A DNA stretch of 64,000 nt, from positions 1-64,000 of the forward strand of contig JAENYQ010000006.1 in NCBI GenBank assembly GCA_016841675.1, given 5' to 3'. The translations under genes were made by a program, and so were the position numbers. Shown here piece after piece: positions 8,496-17,392 of the stretch (the first letter of the stretch is position 1; each line of letters begins with the position of its first letter). Source of the stretch: Desulfotomaculum sp. Lineage in GTDB: Bacteria; Bacillota; Desulfotomaculia; Desulfotomaculales; Desulfallaceae. The notes below the pieces were generated by a model that was not told where the DNA came from, did not search any database, and worked only from the letters and a program-made list of their open reading frames with translations.

Positions 8496-8741
8496 TTACT
8501 CTTTGATCCTTTTGTCATACCCATAAAGATTGCACCCGAATATTCGTGTTACCGCAAGGCTTGCCCCGTCGGGCAGGGAAGTCCAGATACTGCAGTGCAT
8601 GCATTTACCAACGCAGGTTGTTCTTAAATTAGAGCTGTTTCTGCTGTAACATCTCCCGATACAGGGGAACTGCTCCTCTGATACACCACAATCAGAAACT
8701 AGGCCGCCCGAGGAGATTCCGCCAGCTTTATTATCAGCCAT
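8496..8741 (-). CDS. Small cysteine-rich hypothetical protein
   Basis: The 81-residue ORF contains seven cysteines, several closely spaced (VSDCGVSEEQFPCIGRC; CVGKCMHC), a pattern that could bind metal or form disulfides. It has no signal peptide or membrane segment. AAGGCGGTG lies before the ATG. It ends 59 bases before the start of the giant surface-protein gene on the same strand and could be co-transcribed with it. I recognise no family. The stretch could instead be an untranslated structured leader, since GC-rich self-complementary segments are present, so the coding call is tentative. Confidence 0.4.
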   Translation of the reverse strand: MADNKAGGISSGGLVSDCGVSEEQFPCIGRCYSRNSSNLRTTCVGKCMHCSIWTSLPDGASLAVTRIFGCNLYGYDKRIKE

Positions 8742-8964
8742 AAGACACCGCCTTCGCTTTGCATACCAGCAAATGATTAAGCATTTAACTAGCTTTTAAT
8801 TATCATAAAACATCAACCATTAACAAAACCGTTAACAAAATCTACTTTTTCGATCTTTTTTTTAAGATTTACCAACCTTTTTCCAAGGCACGTTATTTCT
8901 GTTATAATTAATCTATTAACAAAATGACAGACATTAATGACATAAGTAGTTTGAGGTATAGCAG

Positions 8965-11835
8965 ATGACCAATGTATCAAGCGTAAGAATTACCATTCCC
9001 AAAACAATGGCGGGAGAAATCCCCCGTCAGGGGCTTATAGATACTGTTCTTGGCAGCCCCCAAAAAACTGCCTATATTCATGGGGGAGCGGGCTTTGGCA
9101 AGACCACCCTGCTGGCGCAGATTGCCAATGCCATGGAGAACACAGTTTGGCTTACCCTGGACGGCGAAAATGATCTTTTTTCCTTCCTGAATATTTTGGA
9201 TGAAGCTATACGGCAGCCTTTCCCTGATTACGGTTTTACGCCTTCCGAATATTTGCCCTTCGAGAAAAATAACAACAACTTTATAACCATTCTGGCCAAT
9301 GCGCTGATCAGCAGTATTGAAGAGCTGGCTGCGGATCTCATGATTATTCTGGATGACCTGCATACAGCGGATGACCTCCGGATCAAGCAGCTAATCACCT
9401 GCATCATCAAATATAAGCCGGAGAATATCCGGCTTTGCTTCGGCAGCCGTGAGGCCCCCTGGCAGGACCTCCTACCTATGCGTTTAAAGGGGAATATGCT
9501 GGAGCTGACTCAAAGAGAGCTTGCCTTCACCAGGGATGAGGCCATTCAAATCTTAAGCTATGATGACGAAAATATCTACTGCCTAACCGAGGGCTGGCCT
9601 ATTGCCATCGGCTCCTTCAAGGTCCTTCTGGAAGACGGTGTATCTTCTGTTGCTATTCCCGCACAAGGTACTGAAGCCTTATACTCCTATCTCTTTTATG
9701 AATGTGTCAACCGCCTGTCATCGGAAACCGTGAATTTTCTTAGAACTGCCTCCTGCTTCGAGGAATTGGATGCACAAATGCTAGATGCAGTTTTAGATAA
9801 AAAAAACACCAAGCTGATGCTGGAAAGCCTAGTGTCAAGAAATATATTCACCACCAAGATAGGTACCGGGCAATACCGCTATCATTCGCTATTTAGGGAT
9901 TCTCTATTGGAAAACATCGAGGTCGCGGAAAAAATATCTTTACAGAATAAAGCCATAGCTTATTATTTTAATCATCAGCAATATGCCAAGGCTGCCAGAT
10001 ACTCTATTCTCTCTAAAAACGCAGCCATGCTGCAGCAAATCATTTTGGCAAGCTACAGGGACTACATTAAGAGCGGCAATTTTAGTGATCTTCGGGTGTG
10101 GTTTAAAGCCCTTGAAGATATCTGCGCCATATTAAACCGGGAAGTCCTGCTGGCCAAGGGCATCTTTTTGTCCAGTATAGGCAACTTCAGTGCTGCCAAA
10201 GCATGTCTAGATCAAGCAATACCTTTATTAAGCAAGGGTGATCAAGAGCTTTATATAGCAGCAATGGTGCATAAAGCAAGAGTGCTCAGGAATTGTGTCT
10301 CCTTCGAAGAATCAAACAAGCTGCTTGACGAGCTTCTATCAAACATTGACGACATTAGCCCCGATCATCTGTACACCATTGCCATCGAAAAAATCTATAA
10401 TCTCTGCTGGAACTCACAGATCAAGGAAGCCTACGCTACTTCATCCAATATGATAGAAGCGTGTGCCAGAGCAGGCGCGGTAAAAATTAAAGCCTGGTTT
10501 GAGAGGTATTTGACAGCCGTACATTTTTTTGCCGGACGCATGAAGGATGCCGTGTACTGTTACGAAAAATCTCTGGAGCTTCCGGAACAGGAACGCCGGT
10601 ATTTGGATATGCACAGTATCGGCATGTATGCTGCAAAGGCATATCAAATGCTGGGCGACCAGAGTAAAGCAGTGTCTATCATCTCAACAGAGATTCAAAA
10701 ACTTCGCAGTACGGGAAGATATGAGGAATTGTGGTCGGCTTATCTTTTAGCCGCGGAAATCCACTATCATATTGCCGATTTGGACAGAAGAAACGGCGGC
10801 AGTGCGACCTATGCAACAGCCGAAAAATATTTTACACTTGGAATTGAATATGCACCCCTTTACCGCACCTCTAAATACCAGTTAGAATGGGCCAAAATGC
10901 AGCGTCTTGTCTACAGTCTCATTTTCACAAGCGGCACCAAAGTGACGATTATAGATGAAATCCTTTCTAACCTTGAAAACATAGACGATTATCTGAAAAC
11001 TATTGTCCTGGGCAGGCTTTACGGTTATTTTCTGTCGGTGTCCGATTTCCCGAATGCCGTGAAATATGCTTTTTTATCAATAGAAACCGGTAAAAGGGCA
11101 AATATGATGATGATTCCAACCATTGCCTACGGCATTCTAGCCGGAGCCGCCATCGCGGCCAAGGATCAGGCCCGGGCTGTCCGGTTGACCCAACATTATC
11201 TTAAGCTCTGCTCTGAGAACGGCATCTATGATTATTTTAAAATTCGGAAGATATATGGCCCAATCCTTGAGTTTGCACTTGATAACGGCATAGAGGTTGG
11301 TTTTGTAAAAGAAATGATGGCTTTGGCAGGTTATAAAACAAAAAAGGTATATATTAAAACCCTGGGCGGATTTTCTGTTTTCCCGTTCGAAAACAGAAAA
11401 AAACCAGTAAAAATGCGGACAAAAAAAGAGCGGGAGCTTTTAGCCTTTCTGCTCGATGCAGGCAGTGAGGGTGTTACCAAAGAGCAGATCTATAATGCCA
11501 TCTGGTCGGAATCTGAATCTAAAGATATTAAAGGGCTAATCGGAGTTAATTTTGCTCACATTAAAAACGATCTGGCCGTTCTTGGCATTGAAAACCCGAT
11601 TGTAAACAATGAAAAGCATTACAGTATTTGCAGGGATGAAATTACATTGGATATTGACCTGTTCGAAGAAGCAGCCGAAGAGTTTAAACTTCAAAACAGC
11701 AAGCACGCAGCTCAAAAGGTTTTGTCCCTATACCAGGGTGAATATCTTGCCGACTTTGAAGCCTTCTGGGCCCTCAGTAAAAGAATAAGATTTCATGAGG
11801 CGTATGAAAATGCATTAAGTTTTCTTGGGCAATAA
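8965..11835 (+). CDS. MalT/SARP-like ATPase-TPR transcriptional regulator
   Basis: The 956-residue protein has a P-loop near the N-terminus (HGGAGFGKTTLL, residues 39-50), a Walker B-like LMIILDDLHTADD, and sensor-type CFGSREAPW, typical of MalT/LAL STAND ATPases. A long TPR-like helical middle section follows. The C-terminus is not a LuxR helix-turn-helix but an OmpR-type winged helix with a BTAD-like tail (KTLGGFSVFPF; MRTKKERELLAFLL; VTKEQIYNAIW; YQGEYLADFE). Such proteins are ligand- and ATP-controlled activators. TGAGGT before the ATG and a TATAAT-like box near 8904 support the start. It is divergent from the Cys-rich ORF and surface-protein genes, so those are plausible targets (inference). 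Confidence 0.85.
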   Translation: MTNVSSVRITIPKTMAGEIPRQGLIDTVLGSPQKTAYIHGGAGFGKTTLLAQIANAMENTVWLTLDGENDLFSFLNILDEAIRQPFPDYGFTPSEYLPFEKNNNNFITILANALISSIEELAADLMIILDDLHTADDLRIKQLITCIIKYKPENIRLCFGSREAPWQDLLPMRLKGNMLELTQRELAFTRDEAIQILSYDDENIYCLTEGWPIAIGSFKVLLEDGVSSVAIPAQGTEALYSYLFYECVNRLSSETVNFLRTASCFEELDAQMLDAVLDKKNTKLMLESLVSRNIFTTKIGTGQYRYHSLFRDSLLENIEVAEKISLQNKAIAYYFNHQQYAKAARYSILSKNAAMLQQIILASYRDYIKSGNFSDLRVWFKALEDICAILNREVLLAKGIFLSSIGNFSAAKACLDQAIPLLSKGDQELYIAAMVHKARVLRNCVSFEESNKLLDELLSNIDDISPDHLYTIAIEKIYNLCWNSQIKEAYATSSNMIEACARAGAVKIKAWFERYLTAVHFFAGRMKDAVYCYEKSLELPEQERRYLDMHSIGMYAAKAYQMLGDQSKAVSIISTEIQKLRSTGRYEELWSAYLLAAEIHYHIADLDRRNGGSATYATAEKYFTLGIEYAPLYRTSKYQLEWAKMQRLVYSLIFTSGTKVTIIDEILSNLENIDDYLKTIVLGRLYGYFLSVSDFPNAVKYAFLSIETGKRANMMMIPTIAYGILAGAAIAAKDQARAVRLTQHYLKLCSENGIYDYFKIRKIYGPILEFALDNGIEVGFVKEMMALAGYKTKKVYIKTLGGFSVFPFENRKKPVKMRTKKERELLAFLLDAGSEGVTKEQIYNAIWSESESKDIKGLIGVNFAHIKNDLAVLGIENPIVNNEKHYSICRDEITLDIDLFEEAAEEFKLQNSKHAAQKVLSLYQGEYLADFEAFWALSKRIRFHEAYENALSFLGQ

Positions 11836-11954
11836 AAGAGATGTGAGCATTATTATGGTTTTGGAAAATAACAATGCCACTGCTATAATCGATACTCTTC
11901 TCATGATATTTACATACCCGCATAAAAATGCGCCAATTTAAGCAATTTGTTTGT

Positions 11955-12086
11955 TTATTTCTTTTTCTTTTCTTTCTCCATGATTATTCGTTTACTTGGG
12001 CGTGTTTCTTCCGGGGGGGGTTTGAGTTTCTTTACAAATGTATCAAGAATAGTTACCTTTGGCTTTTTCGTGGAAATAAAAAACAC
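11955..12086 (-). CDS. Mini-protein B, paralogue of the ORF at 12781-12960
   Basis: A 43-residue basic ORF reads KVTILDTFVKKLKPP, then PEETRPSKR and a lysine-rich tail. It aligns with the upstream mini-protein (TILETHVKRLRPP, EESRPSKRI) at most positions, which supports real coding despite the small size. No ATG is present; GTG at 12086 is the longest start, and an ATT at 12077 is better spaced from GAAGGGTGG. It follows the membrane-protein gene by 50 bases on the same strand. No known family. The conserved core suggests binding to a common partner or RNA/DNA. Confidence 0.5.
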   Translation of the reverse strand: MFFISTKKPKVTILDTFVKKLKPPPEETRPSKRIIMEKEKKKK

Positions 12087-12136
12087 CACCCTTCTAAAGG
12101 ATAGTGTTAACGTAATTGTTTATTTTAAAACAAATT

Positions 12137-12790
12137 TTAATTATTAGTAATTGTGATTTCAGTTATACTTCTTTTATCCAGGTCTACTATAACTCCTGTA
12201 CCCGGCGGCAAATTGAAAATAATTTGACGAGTTATGGGATCTAAAAACGCCACATTAGTTAAATATACTTCTCTTACATTTCCGTTTGTCACTTGATACT
12301 CGACGCCACCTTCCAATAACTTATCCCCTACTTCTAATGTAATCCAGTACGAATTCTCATTATCATTGCGTTGATACACCGGATCTAAAATCCTAGCATA
12401 AATATTAGGCGGATCAACTGTTAATCCAAAGGTTTTCTGTATCTTTGATACAATAGAAGTTTTTAAAATATAGACATAGAAAAGAGCCCAAACAAAGCTT
12501 ATGGCGCCAATTATCAGCACCGTTAGCATTGGGGCCCATCTATTTGACAAAACAAGCATTTTTACTGACTCCAGTTTTTGTACGTCAACCCCGCAAAATA
12601 AAACCGTAACAGGGTAGATAATTATATATATTGCTAAAGAGTGTAGTATGCTTCGGTATGTTATTTCTGAAGTATTTGATAGGCTACTTATTCTTACCAG
12701 GGAATGTATAATCCCTTGTGCGAGAAAACCGGGTAATATGATTAGGAATAAAAGGAATACTGATAACAAAGTGTCCGGATTCAACTGCAT
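12137..12790 (-). CDS. Membrane protein, possibly DUF6338-like
   Basis: The 217-residue protein has an N-terminal membrane helix (LLSVFLLFLIILPGFLAQG), two more hydrophobic helices (about residues 48-66 and 87-113) and a soluble C-terminal beta-rich domain (YWITLEVGDKLLEGGVEYQV; GTGVIVDLDKRSITEI). The PGF-containing first helix and this layout recall DUF6338 membrane proteins, but I cannot verify that. Its ATG overlaps the stop region of mini-protein A (12781-12960) by 10 bases, so the two are probably translationally coupled. Mini-protein B follows it. The three genes form a compact, AT-rich cassette. Function unknown. Confidence 0.65.
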   Translation of the reverse strand: MQLNPDTLLSVFLLFLIILPGFLAQGIIHSLVRISSLSNTSEITYRSILHSLAIYIIIYPVTVLFCGVDVQKLESVKMLVLSNRWAPMLTVLIIGAISFVWALFYVYILKTSIVSKIQKTFGLTVDPPNIYARILDPVYQRNDNENSYWITLEVGDKLLEGGVEYQVTNGNVREVYLTNVAFLDPITRQIIFNLPPGTGVIVDLDKRSITEITITNN

Positions 12791-12960
12791 TTAGTGTTTT
12801 CCCTTTGCTCATTGGTATCTTTAGCTAGCTTGTCCCATATAATATTAATTCTTTTACTCGGCCGAGATTCTTCTGCAGGAGGCCTTAGCCTCTTTACATG
12901 TGTTTCCAAAATTGTAGGTTCTTTAGGATAAACTAGCATATTTCTTATCACTCTACGCAT
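12781..12960 (-). CDS. Mini-protein A of the membrane-protein cassette
   Basis: This 59-residue basic ORF starts MRRVIRNMLVYPKEP and contains TILETHVKRLRPPAEESRPS followed by KRI. The strong ribosome-binding site AGGGGGGGAT ends six bases before the ATG at 12960. It overlaps the start of the 217-residue membrane protein. A paralogue with the same core lies on the other side of that gene (11955-12086). Conservation of the core between the two copies, with divergent flanks, argues for a selected peptide. No family is recognised. Confidence 0.65.
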   Translation of the reverse strand: MRRVIRNMLVYPKEPTILETHVKRLRPPAEESRPSKRINIIWDKLAKDTNEQRENTKCS

Positions 12961-13045
12961 GGCTATCCCCCCCTATAACTTTTTAGGAGTAATTTCTAGA
13001 AGTAACTTGTCCTTATTTTAACATATGGTTGCCCTATTTGGTTAA

Positions 13046-13492
13046 TTAATTGTTCGCAGGGAAGCAAAAATTGGGGGGAATGCCATTACGCTTGTGATTG
13101 TTGGCGGTTAAAAACATATCCAGCCCTACCTGACTCATTTCATCAGCCAGATCGGCGGGACAATTGAACCCGGGGTACCCGGAATAGCCAGCCGAATCCC
13201 CGGCCAGCCTGGTTTCCAGGTTGGCGATACTGTAGTCCGCTGCGCTAATCAGTTCTCGCACCGGCTCGAATATGGTTCCGAACTCGTACCTCCCGGTTTC
13301 GGGATTGCGCACCGAGTTCACCACCGGCATGTGCATCAGGAAATCTCCCATGATAGCCAGCGTTATAGTCTCAATGCTCGGTTTGGATATCGGGGGCTGT
13401 TCATTCCGGGGCGGTAAACTGTCAGGGTTGCCCCCGCAAGCCGAGCACAAAAAAATAATTACAGCCAACCCCAACCAAAATATTTTTCGCAA
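13046..13492 (-). pseudogene. Truncated CapA-like (poly-gamma-glutamate synthesis type) lipoprotein
   Basis: The frame encodes a lipoprotein signal (KIFWLGLAVIIFLCSAC; lipobox LCSAC) and the N-terminal part of the CapA metallophosphatase-like fold (ITLAIMGDFLMHMPVV, YSIANLETRLAGD, FNCPADLADEM). It then reaches the conserved TANNH motif and ends after an unrelated tail (KRNGIPPNFCFPANN). CapA proteins are usually 350-400 residues, so more than half is missing. The TTG at 13492 with AAGGGGA upstream fits a lipoprotein start; the frame is open back to 13636. A GAAGCAAGGGGACGG string just upstream also occurs at 2535-2550, hinting at repeat-mediated damage. Confidence 0.75.
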
Positions 13493-13695
13493 AGCCGTCC
13501 CCTTGCTTCCCCAAGTGTGACTGTAATGTTTAAGCTTAGATTGGGAGAAACTATCCTCAGTACCGCTTGATGTCATAAGTTCACCCACACCCCGCATATT
13601 AATTCGGGCACCCGCAGAAGGGTACCCCCGCGACAAGATTATATTTATGAGCAGGACTATTGAGATAACTACGTTTAAACCGGCAGGTGTTATGA

Positions 13696-14715
13696 ATGTT
13701 CATCCCCAAGCGGGTTTTTTTTGAACAGAACGCCCTGGAATATCCCCTGGGACAAGAGCTGCATCAAAGGTTTAAAGAGGAAAAAACACCGGTAAGCATA
13801 ATTGCCAGCCATAACCGGGTTACTGGGATACCGGGCAAAACTCCTCAGGAATCGTACCGAGAAGCTAAGCGCACCCTGGTTGTAGGAGTGCGCCGCACCT
13901 TGCAGTTTTCCCCCTGCAAACCTTCGGCACACTACCAGCTACCCCTGGGCACCAGCTGCAGCGGGCAATGCCAGTACTGTTACCTGCAGACCACCCTGGG
14001 CAAAAAGCCTTACGTGCGGGTATATGTAAATATTGAAGAGATTCTACGCCAGGCTGCAAAGTACATCACCGAGCGGGCACCGGGGATTACTCTCTTCGAA
14101 GGTGCGGCCACCTCCGACCCCCTGCCGGTGGAACCATATACCGGCTCCCTGGCCCGAACGGTTGAATTCTTTGGGCGACAGCCCCTGGGCCGGTTTCGCT
14201 TCGTCACCAAGTTCACTGACGTAGAAAGCCTGCTAAACGCCGCGCATAACGGGCAGACCAGATTTAGGTTTAGCATCAATACGGAACACATCATCAAATC
14301 TTACGAAGGCGGCACCCCGGCAGCCACCGCACGTCTCCGAGCCGCCCGCCGAGTGGCGGACGCAGGCTACCCCCTGGGGTTTCTTATCGCTCCCATTTTC
14401 GTTTACCCCGGCTGGCAGGATGACTACAGCGGTTTGATCGGCAACCTAGCCGAGGAATTAAAGGATTACCCAGCGGAGAATATCACCTTCGAGCTTATAT
14501 CCCACCGGTTCACGTTATCCGCCCGCAAACGGATTTTAGAGGTATTCCCTGACACCACCCTGCCCATGGACGAATCGGAACGCAAATTCAAGTTCGGACA
14601 GTTCGGTTACGGCAAGTACGTTTATCCAAAGTCGACGCTGCAGGAGATGGATGAACTGTTCCGGTGGGAGCTGGATAAGCACTTCCCCGGCGCTAAAGTG
14701 GAGTACCTAGTCTAA
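13696..14715 (+). CDS. splB: Spore photoproduct lyase
   Basis: The 339-residue radical SAM protein matches the usual splB length (about 340). The cluster-binding CxxxCxxC is at Cys88, Cys92 and Cys95 (TSCSGQCQYCYLQTTLG). Other family signatures are FSPCKPS, FVTKFTDVE, FRFSINTEHI and FELISHRFT. The enzyme repairs the thymine dimer 5-thyminyl-5,6-dihydrothymine during spore germination using S-adenosylmethionine. At the position where Bacillus enzymes carry the H-donor cysteine (FEAACTSD, as I recall it) this protein has FEGAATSD (residues 134-141), so the donor must be another residue or this is a variant clade. AGGTG precedes the ATG. A broken second copy lies at 2611-2695. Confidence 0.88.
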   Translation: MFIPKRVFFEQNALEYPLGQELHQRFKEEKTPVSIIASHNRVTGIPGKTPQESYREAKRTLVVGVRRTLQFSPCKPSAHYQLPLGTSCSGQCQYCYLQTTLGKKPYVRVYVNIEEILRQAAKYITERAPGITLFEGAATSDPLPVEPYTGSLARTVEFFGRQPLGRFRFVTKFTDVESLLNAAHNGQTRFRFSINTEHIIKSYEGGTPAATARLRAARRVADAGYPLGFLIAPIFVYPGWQDDYSGLIGNLAEELKDYPAENITFELISHRFTLSARKRILEVFPDTTLPMDESERKFKFGQFGYGKYVYPKSTLQEMDELFRWELDKHFPGAKVEYLV

Positions 14716-14793
14716 GCAGTATCATATAAAAAGGGTGTAGATAAATTACGTATGCTTTTTTGAAAGATTCATCAACAAATATTTCCAAGCGGT

Positions 14794-14994
14794 TCACCAC
14801 TTTCTTGAATGACTGTATGGACGGAGATACGTATAGGTTGGACCGTTGTAGGTGAATTGCAGTCGCTTAACTAAACCATGTTTTTCCAATTCCTTAAACC
14901 AATGGTAAATTGTTTTCTGTTTTTTTCCAAAGTTAACTTCTGTTGTATAGAATTTAATACCGTTTTCAAGAAAATTAAGTTTTACAGAGTTCAT
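14794..14994 (-). CDS. Small winged-helix-like hypothetical protein
   Basis: The 66-residue protein (YTTEVNFGKKQKTIYHWFKE, then LEKHGLVKRLQFTY) has the look of a helix-turn-helix followed by a short wing, as in small DNA-binding or replication-initiator fragments. AGGAGATGTTAAT before the ATG at 14994 is a strong ribosome-binding site, supporting expression. It stands alone between splB and the TetR gene, reading against both. It may be the surviving N-terminus of a longer mobile-element protein, because it stops soon after the predicted wing. Confidence 0.5.
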   Translation of the reverse strand: MNSVKLNFLENGIKFYTTEVNFGKKQKTIYHWFKELEKHGLVKRLQFTYNGPTYTYLRPYSHSRKW

Positions 14995-15093
14995 ATTAAC
15001 ATCTCCTGAGATATAAAATTTTGTTTTATGTTAATATATGTCAGTTGTCAATGATGACTTAGGGATGACAAATTTCTGTATGATTCAAGCAAT

Positions 15094-15133
15094 GCTGATT
15101 TTTCCTGGTACAAGGAGAAATCGGCTTTTTTTT
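15094..15133 (+). terminator. Intrinsic terminator
   Basis: GCTGATTTTTCC pairs with GGAGAAATCGGC (one G-T pair) across a short loop and is followed by eight Ts on the plus strand. The nearest plus-strand gene, splB, ends 380 bases upstream, so it may end a long 3' tail or an unrecognised short transcript. Confidence 0.75.
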
Positions 15134-15208
15134 GGTACTATTTCTTTTAACATATATTACCGAAGTTTAAATGTTGACGCACCCAGATAAAAAACTGGTT
15201 GACTATAT

Positions 15209-15236
15209 TTGCATAATGTCGGCATTATGCTATAAT
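15209..15236 (+). promoter_or_regulatory. Promoter of the TetR-MFS-phosphotransferase cluster
   Basis: TTGCAT (15209-15214) and a perfect TATAAT (15231-15236) are separated by 16 bases. The spacer is occupied by a palindrome, consistent with direct repressor occlusion. The TetR start codon follows 53 bases downstream. Confidence 0.7.
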
Positions 15237-15268
15237 GACCATAGTATACTACTATACCATGGTCATTA
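15211..15268 (+). promoter_or_regulatory. Two adjacent palindromic operators
   Basis: GCATAATG-TCGG-CATTATGC (15211-15230) is a perfect 8-bp inverted repeat inside the promoter spacer. TAATGACCAT...ATGGTCATTA (15233-15268) is a second, longer inverted repeat with inner GTATA/TATAC arms starting at the -10 box. They differ in sequence, so two regulators or two dimers are possible. The adjacent TetR-family gene is the obvious candidate for at least one site. Confidence 0.7.
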
Positions 15269-15289
15269 TATTTTTAATGAGGTGGAGTT

Positions 15290-15910
15290 ATGAAAAAAGA
15301 GAATCGCTTTGATAAAAGAAAAGCTGAAACAAAGGCCAAGATTTTTAAAGCTGCGGTTGAACTGTTCTTGGAGCAAGGGTACGAAATTACAACAATAGAA
15401 CAAATTGTGGAAAAGGCAGATGTGGCCAAAGGAACATTTTTTCTTCATTTTCCCACCAAAAAAGCAGTTATATTTTACCTGGGAGAGCAAAGGGTAGCTT
15501 TAATGGAAGAGATGTTAATAGAAAAGTTAAAGACCATTAAAAGTGCCCGGAAAAAAATCTTTAGCCTGCTAAACGTATTGGCTGAGGTTAATGAAGAGAA
15601 CAAAGAAATAACCGGTTTAATTACAAAGGAAATATTTAAAGAGCTGTTTTCTGAAATGAATCCTGAAAAGGAAAATCAGATGCAACTAAAAATGATGCTG
15701 GTGAAAATCCTTGTAGACGGGCAGCAGCAAGGTGAATTTCACAGGGATTTTAATCCCGTTCATGCCGCCGATATTATCATCAGTATCTATTTCTATACTT
15801 TATTTCAATGGTTAGACGGATGGTTAAGCAAGCCTTTGGCAGAGGAATTCTCGGACAGGGTAAAGATAATCATGGCCGGAATTGCATTTACCTGTAATTC
15901 AACAGTCTAG
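15290..15910 (+). CDS. TetR-family transcriptional repressor
   Basis: The 206-residue protein has an N-terminal TetR helix-turn-helix (IFKAAVELFLEQGYEITTIE; then VEKADVAKGTFFLHF and KKAVI). A variable C-terminal ligand-binding domain ends HAADIIISIYFYTLFQWLDGW. GAGGTGG lies before the ATG. It heads a plus-strand cluster with an MFS exporter (54 bases on) and a rifampicin-phosphotransferase-like enzyme, and two palindromes cover its promoter. It therefore probably represses the cluster until a toxic compound binds (inference from the family and context). Confidence 0.9.
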   Translation: MKKENRFDKRKAETKAKIFKAAVELFLEQGYEITTIEQIVEKADVAKGTFFLHFPTKKAVIFYLGEQRVALMEEMLIEKLKTIKSARKKIFSLLNVLAEVNEENKEITGLITKEIFKELFSEMNPEKENQMQLKMMLVKILVDGQQQGEFHRDFNPVHAADIIISIYFYTLFQWLDGWLSKPLAEEFSDRVKIIMAGIAFTCNSTV

Positions 15911-15963
15911 TTAAACCTCATATTTTCTGATTGAAGATCAATGAATAAGGAAGTGAGGATAAG

Positions 15964-17349
15964 ATGGTTGCCTTTACCGGTATACTTTTAGGGATGGTTT
16001 CGTCCATTATCATGCAAACTATTCTGGCTACCGTACTTCCTGGTGTAGTAAAAGATTTAGGTGGTGCTTATCTATATAGCTGGGTTTTTAGTGGCTATTT
16101 GATTGCCTCAACAATTACTATTCCCATATTTGCCAAGTTGGCGGATCTTTACGGGCGAAAGCGTTTTTATTTGGGTGGCATGGTGGTGTTTTTAGCCGGT
16201 TCTGCTTTAAGCGGAACGGCTAATTCAATGGACCAGTTGGTGATATACCGTGTAGTACAGGGGTTGGGGGCGGGAGCCCTGGCACCGGCGGCAATTGCCA
16301 TGATCAGTGACTTGTTTCCCATTAAAGACCGCGGAAAAATGATGGGTATGTTGGCAATTGTACAAGTATTGGCAAATGTAGCCGGACCCTTAGTAGGAGG
16401 TCTAATTGCCGATAATCTTAGTTGGCAGTGGGCCTTTTGGGCAAACATCCCTATGGGGCTTCTGGCCATAATTATAGTAGCTGTTGGATTTGCAGAAACT
16501 GCTAATGGAAGCCTTCAAACCAATTTGGGCCAGGTTGATTTTACCGGTGGTTTTTTGTTAGGGGTAGCGATAGTACTGTTAATCCAAGGATTTAAAATGA
16601 TCGAAACCCGGGGTCTGATACATATGCAAACCGGGTTAATTCTATTGTTGGCTGCATTTATTTTTAGCGTTTTTTTATGGCAGGAAAAAAAGCATTCAGA
16701 CCCAGTGGTTTCCTCTGATTTAATAGCAACTAAAAATGTGAAGATTTCCCTGGTAAGTACCTTTTTGTTGGGAGCAATGATGTATGGAGCAATAGTTGTT
16801 TTACCTATCTATGGCCGGTTGATACTTGGTGAAACTGCCATGCAAGGAGGAAAATTATTGTTGCCGTTTGCCTTAGGTTTAGGTTTAGGTGGAATCCTGA
16901 GTGGTAAACTGGCTCAAAAGTTTAGCTACGCTAATCTGGTTGTGGGCGGATGGGCAGTGACAACAGTAGGTTTTATTATGTTAGCTTTATCCAGCAGGTT
17001 GGAGTTAATCTATTACCCGTTAGCCGGCATGGTTTTTGTCGCTGGAATTGGCTTGGGGGTAATTTTCCCAACCTTATTATTATCAGGCCAAAATGCCGTG
17101 GCAGAAAACCAACGAGCCGTGGTAGGCGGCCTGGTGCAAATAAGCAGAAATTTGGGTGGAGCTATAGGTATTCCTGCTTTTACGGGGTTTATTGCACCAA
17201 CCGGTGGTAAGATTATTGGCGCAACTGGGTCGAGTTCTTTTTTGACGCTTTTCTTATTATTATCCATGGGTTCAGCTGTGGGAGTTGCAGTAGGGTTACG
17301 TTTCAAAGGTTCTATTTATACGGATCACAAAGCGCAAATTAAATACTAG
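15964..17349 (+). CDS. MFS multidrug efflux transporter (DHA family)
   Basis: The 461-residue hydrophobic protein has MFS motif A between helices 2 and 3 (KLADLYGRKRFYLGG), the GxLxD-like ATVLPGVVKDLGG in the first loop and the drug-antiporter motif C region (ANVAGPLVGGLIADNLSWQW). This pattern is typical of 12-14-helix proton-driven exporters such as EmrB/QacA relatives. GGAAGTGAGG precedes the ATG. It lies 53 bases after the TetR gene and 43 bases before the phosphotransferase gene, so all three are probably one operon. The substrate is unknown. A rifamycin-like or other natural toxin would fit the third gene. Confidence 0.9.
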   Translation: MVAFTGILLGMVSSIIMQTILATVLPGVVKDLGGAYLYSWVFSGYLIASTITIPIFAKLADLYGRKRFYLGGMVVFLAGSALSGTANSMDQLVIYRVVQGLGAGALAPAAIAMISDLFPIKDRGKMMGMLAIVQVLANVAGPLVGGLIADNLSWQWAFWANIPMGLLAIIIVAVGFAETANGSLQTNLGQVDFTGGFLLGVAIVLLIQGFKMIETRGLIHMQTGLILLLAAFIFSVFLWQEKKHSDPVVSSDLIATKNVKISLVSTFLLGAMMYGAIVVLPIYGRLILGETAMQGGKLLLPFALGLGLGGILSGKLAQKFSYANLVVGGWAVTTVGFIMLALSSRLELIYYPLAGMVFVAGIGLGVIFPTLLLSGQNAVAENQRAVVGGLVQISRNLGGAIGIPAFTGFIAPTGGKIIGATGSSSFLTLFLLLSMGSAVGVAVGLRFKGSIYTDHKAQIKY

Positions 17350-17392
17350 TGGTAGATGAGCATTACTAAGAAATTAGGAGGGATTGCTGGTC

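Noticed and set aside
8496..8741. Cys-rich ORF as precursor peptide of the radical SAM protein
   Set aside because: It lies about 40 kb from the radical SAM gene and shows no leader/core layout.
11947..12147. Plus-strand ORF of 66 codons
   Set aside because: It is antisense to mini-protein B, whose peptide is conserved in a paralogue on the minus strand.
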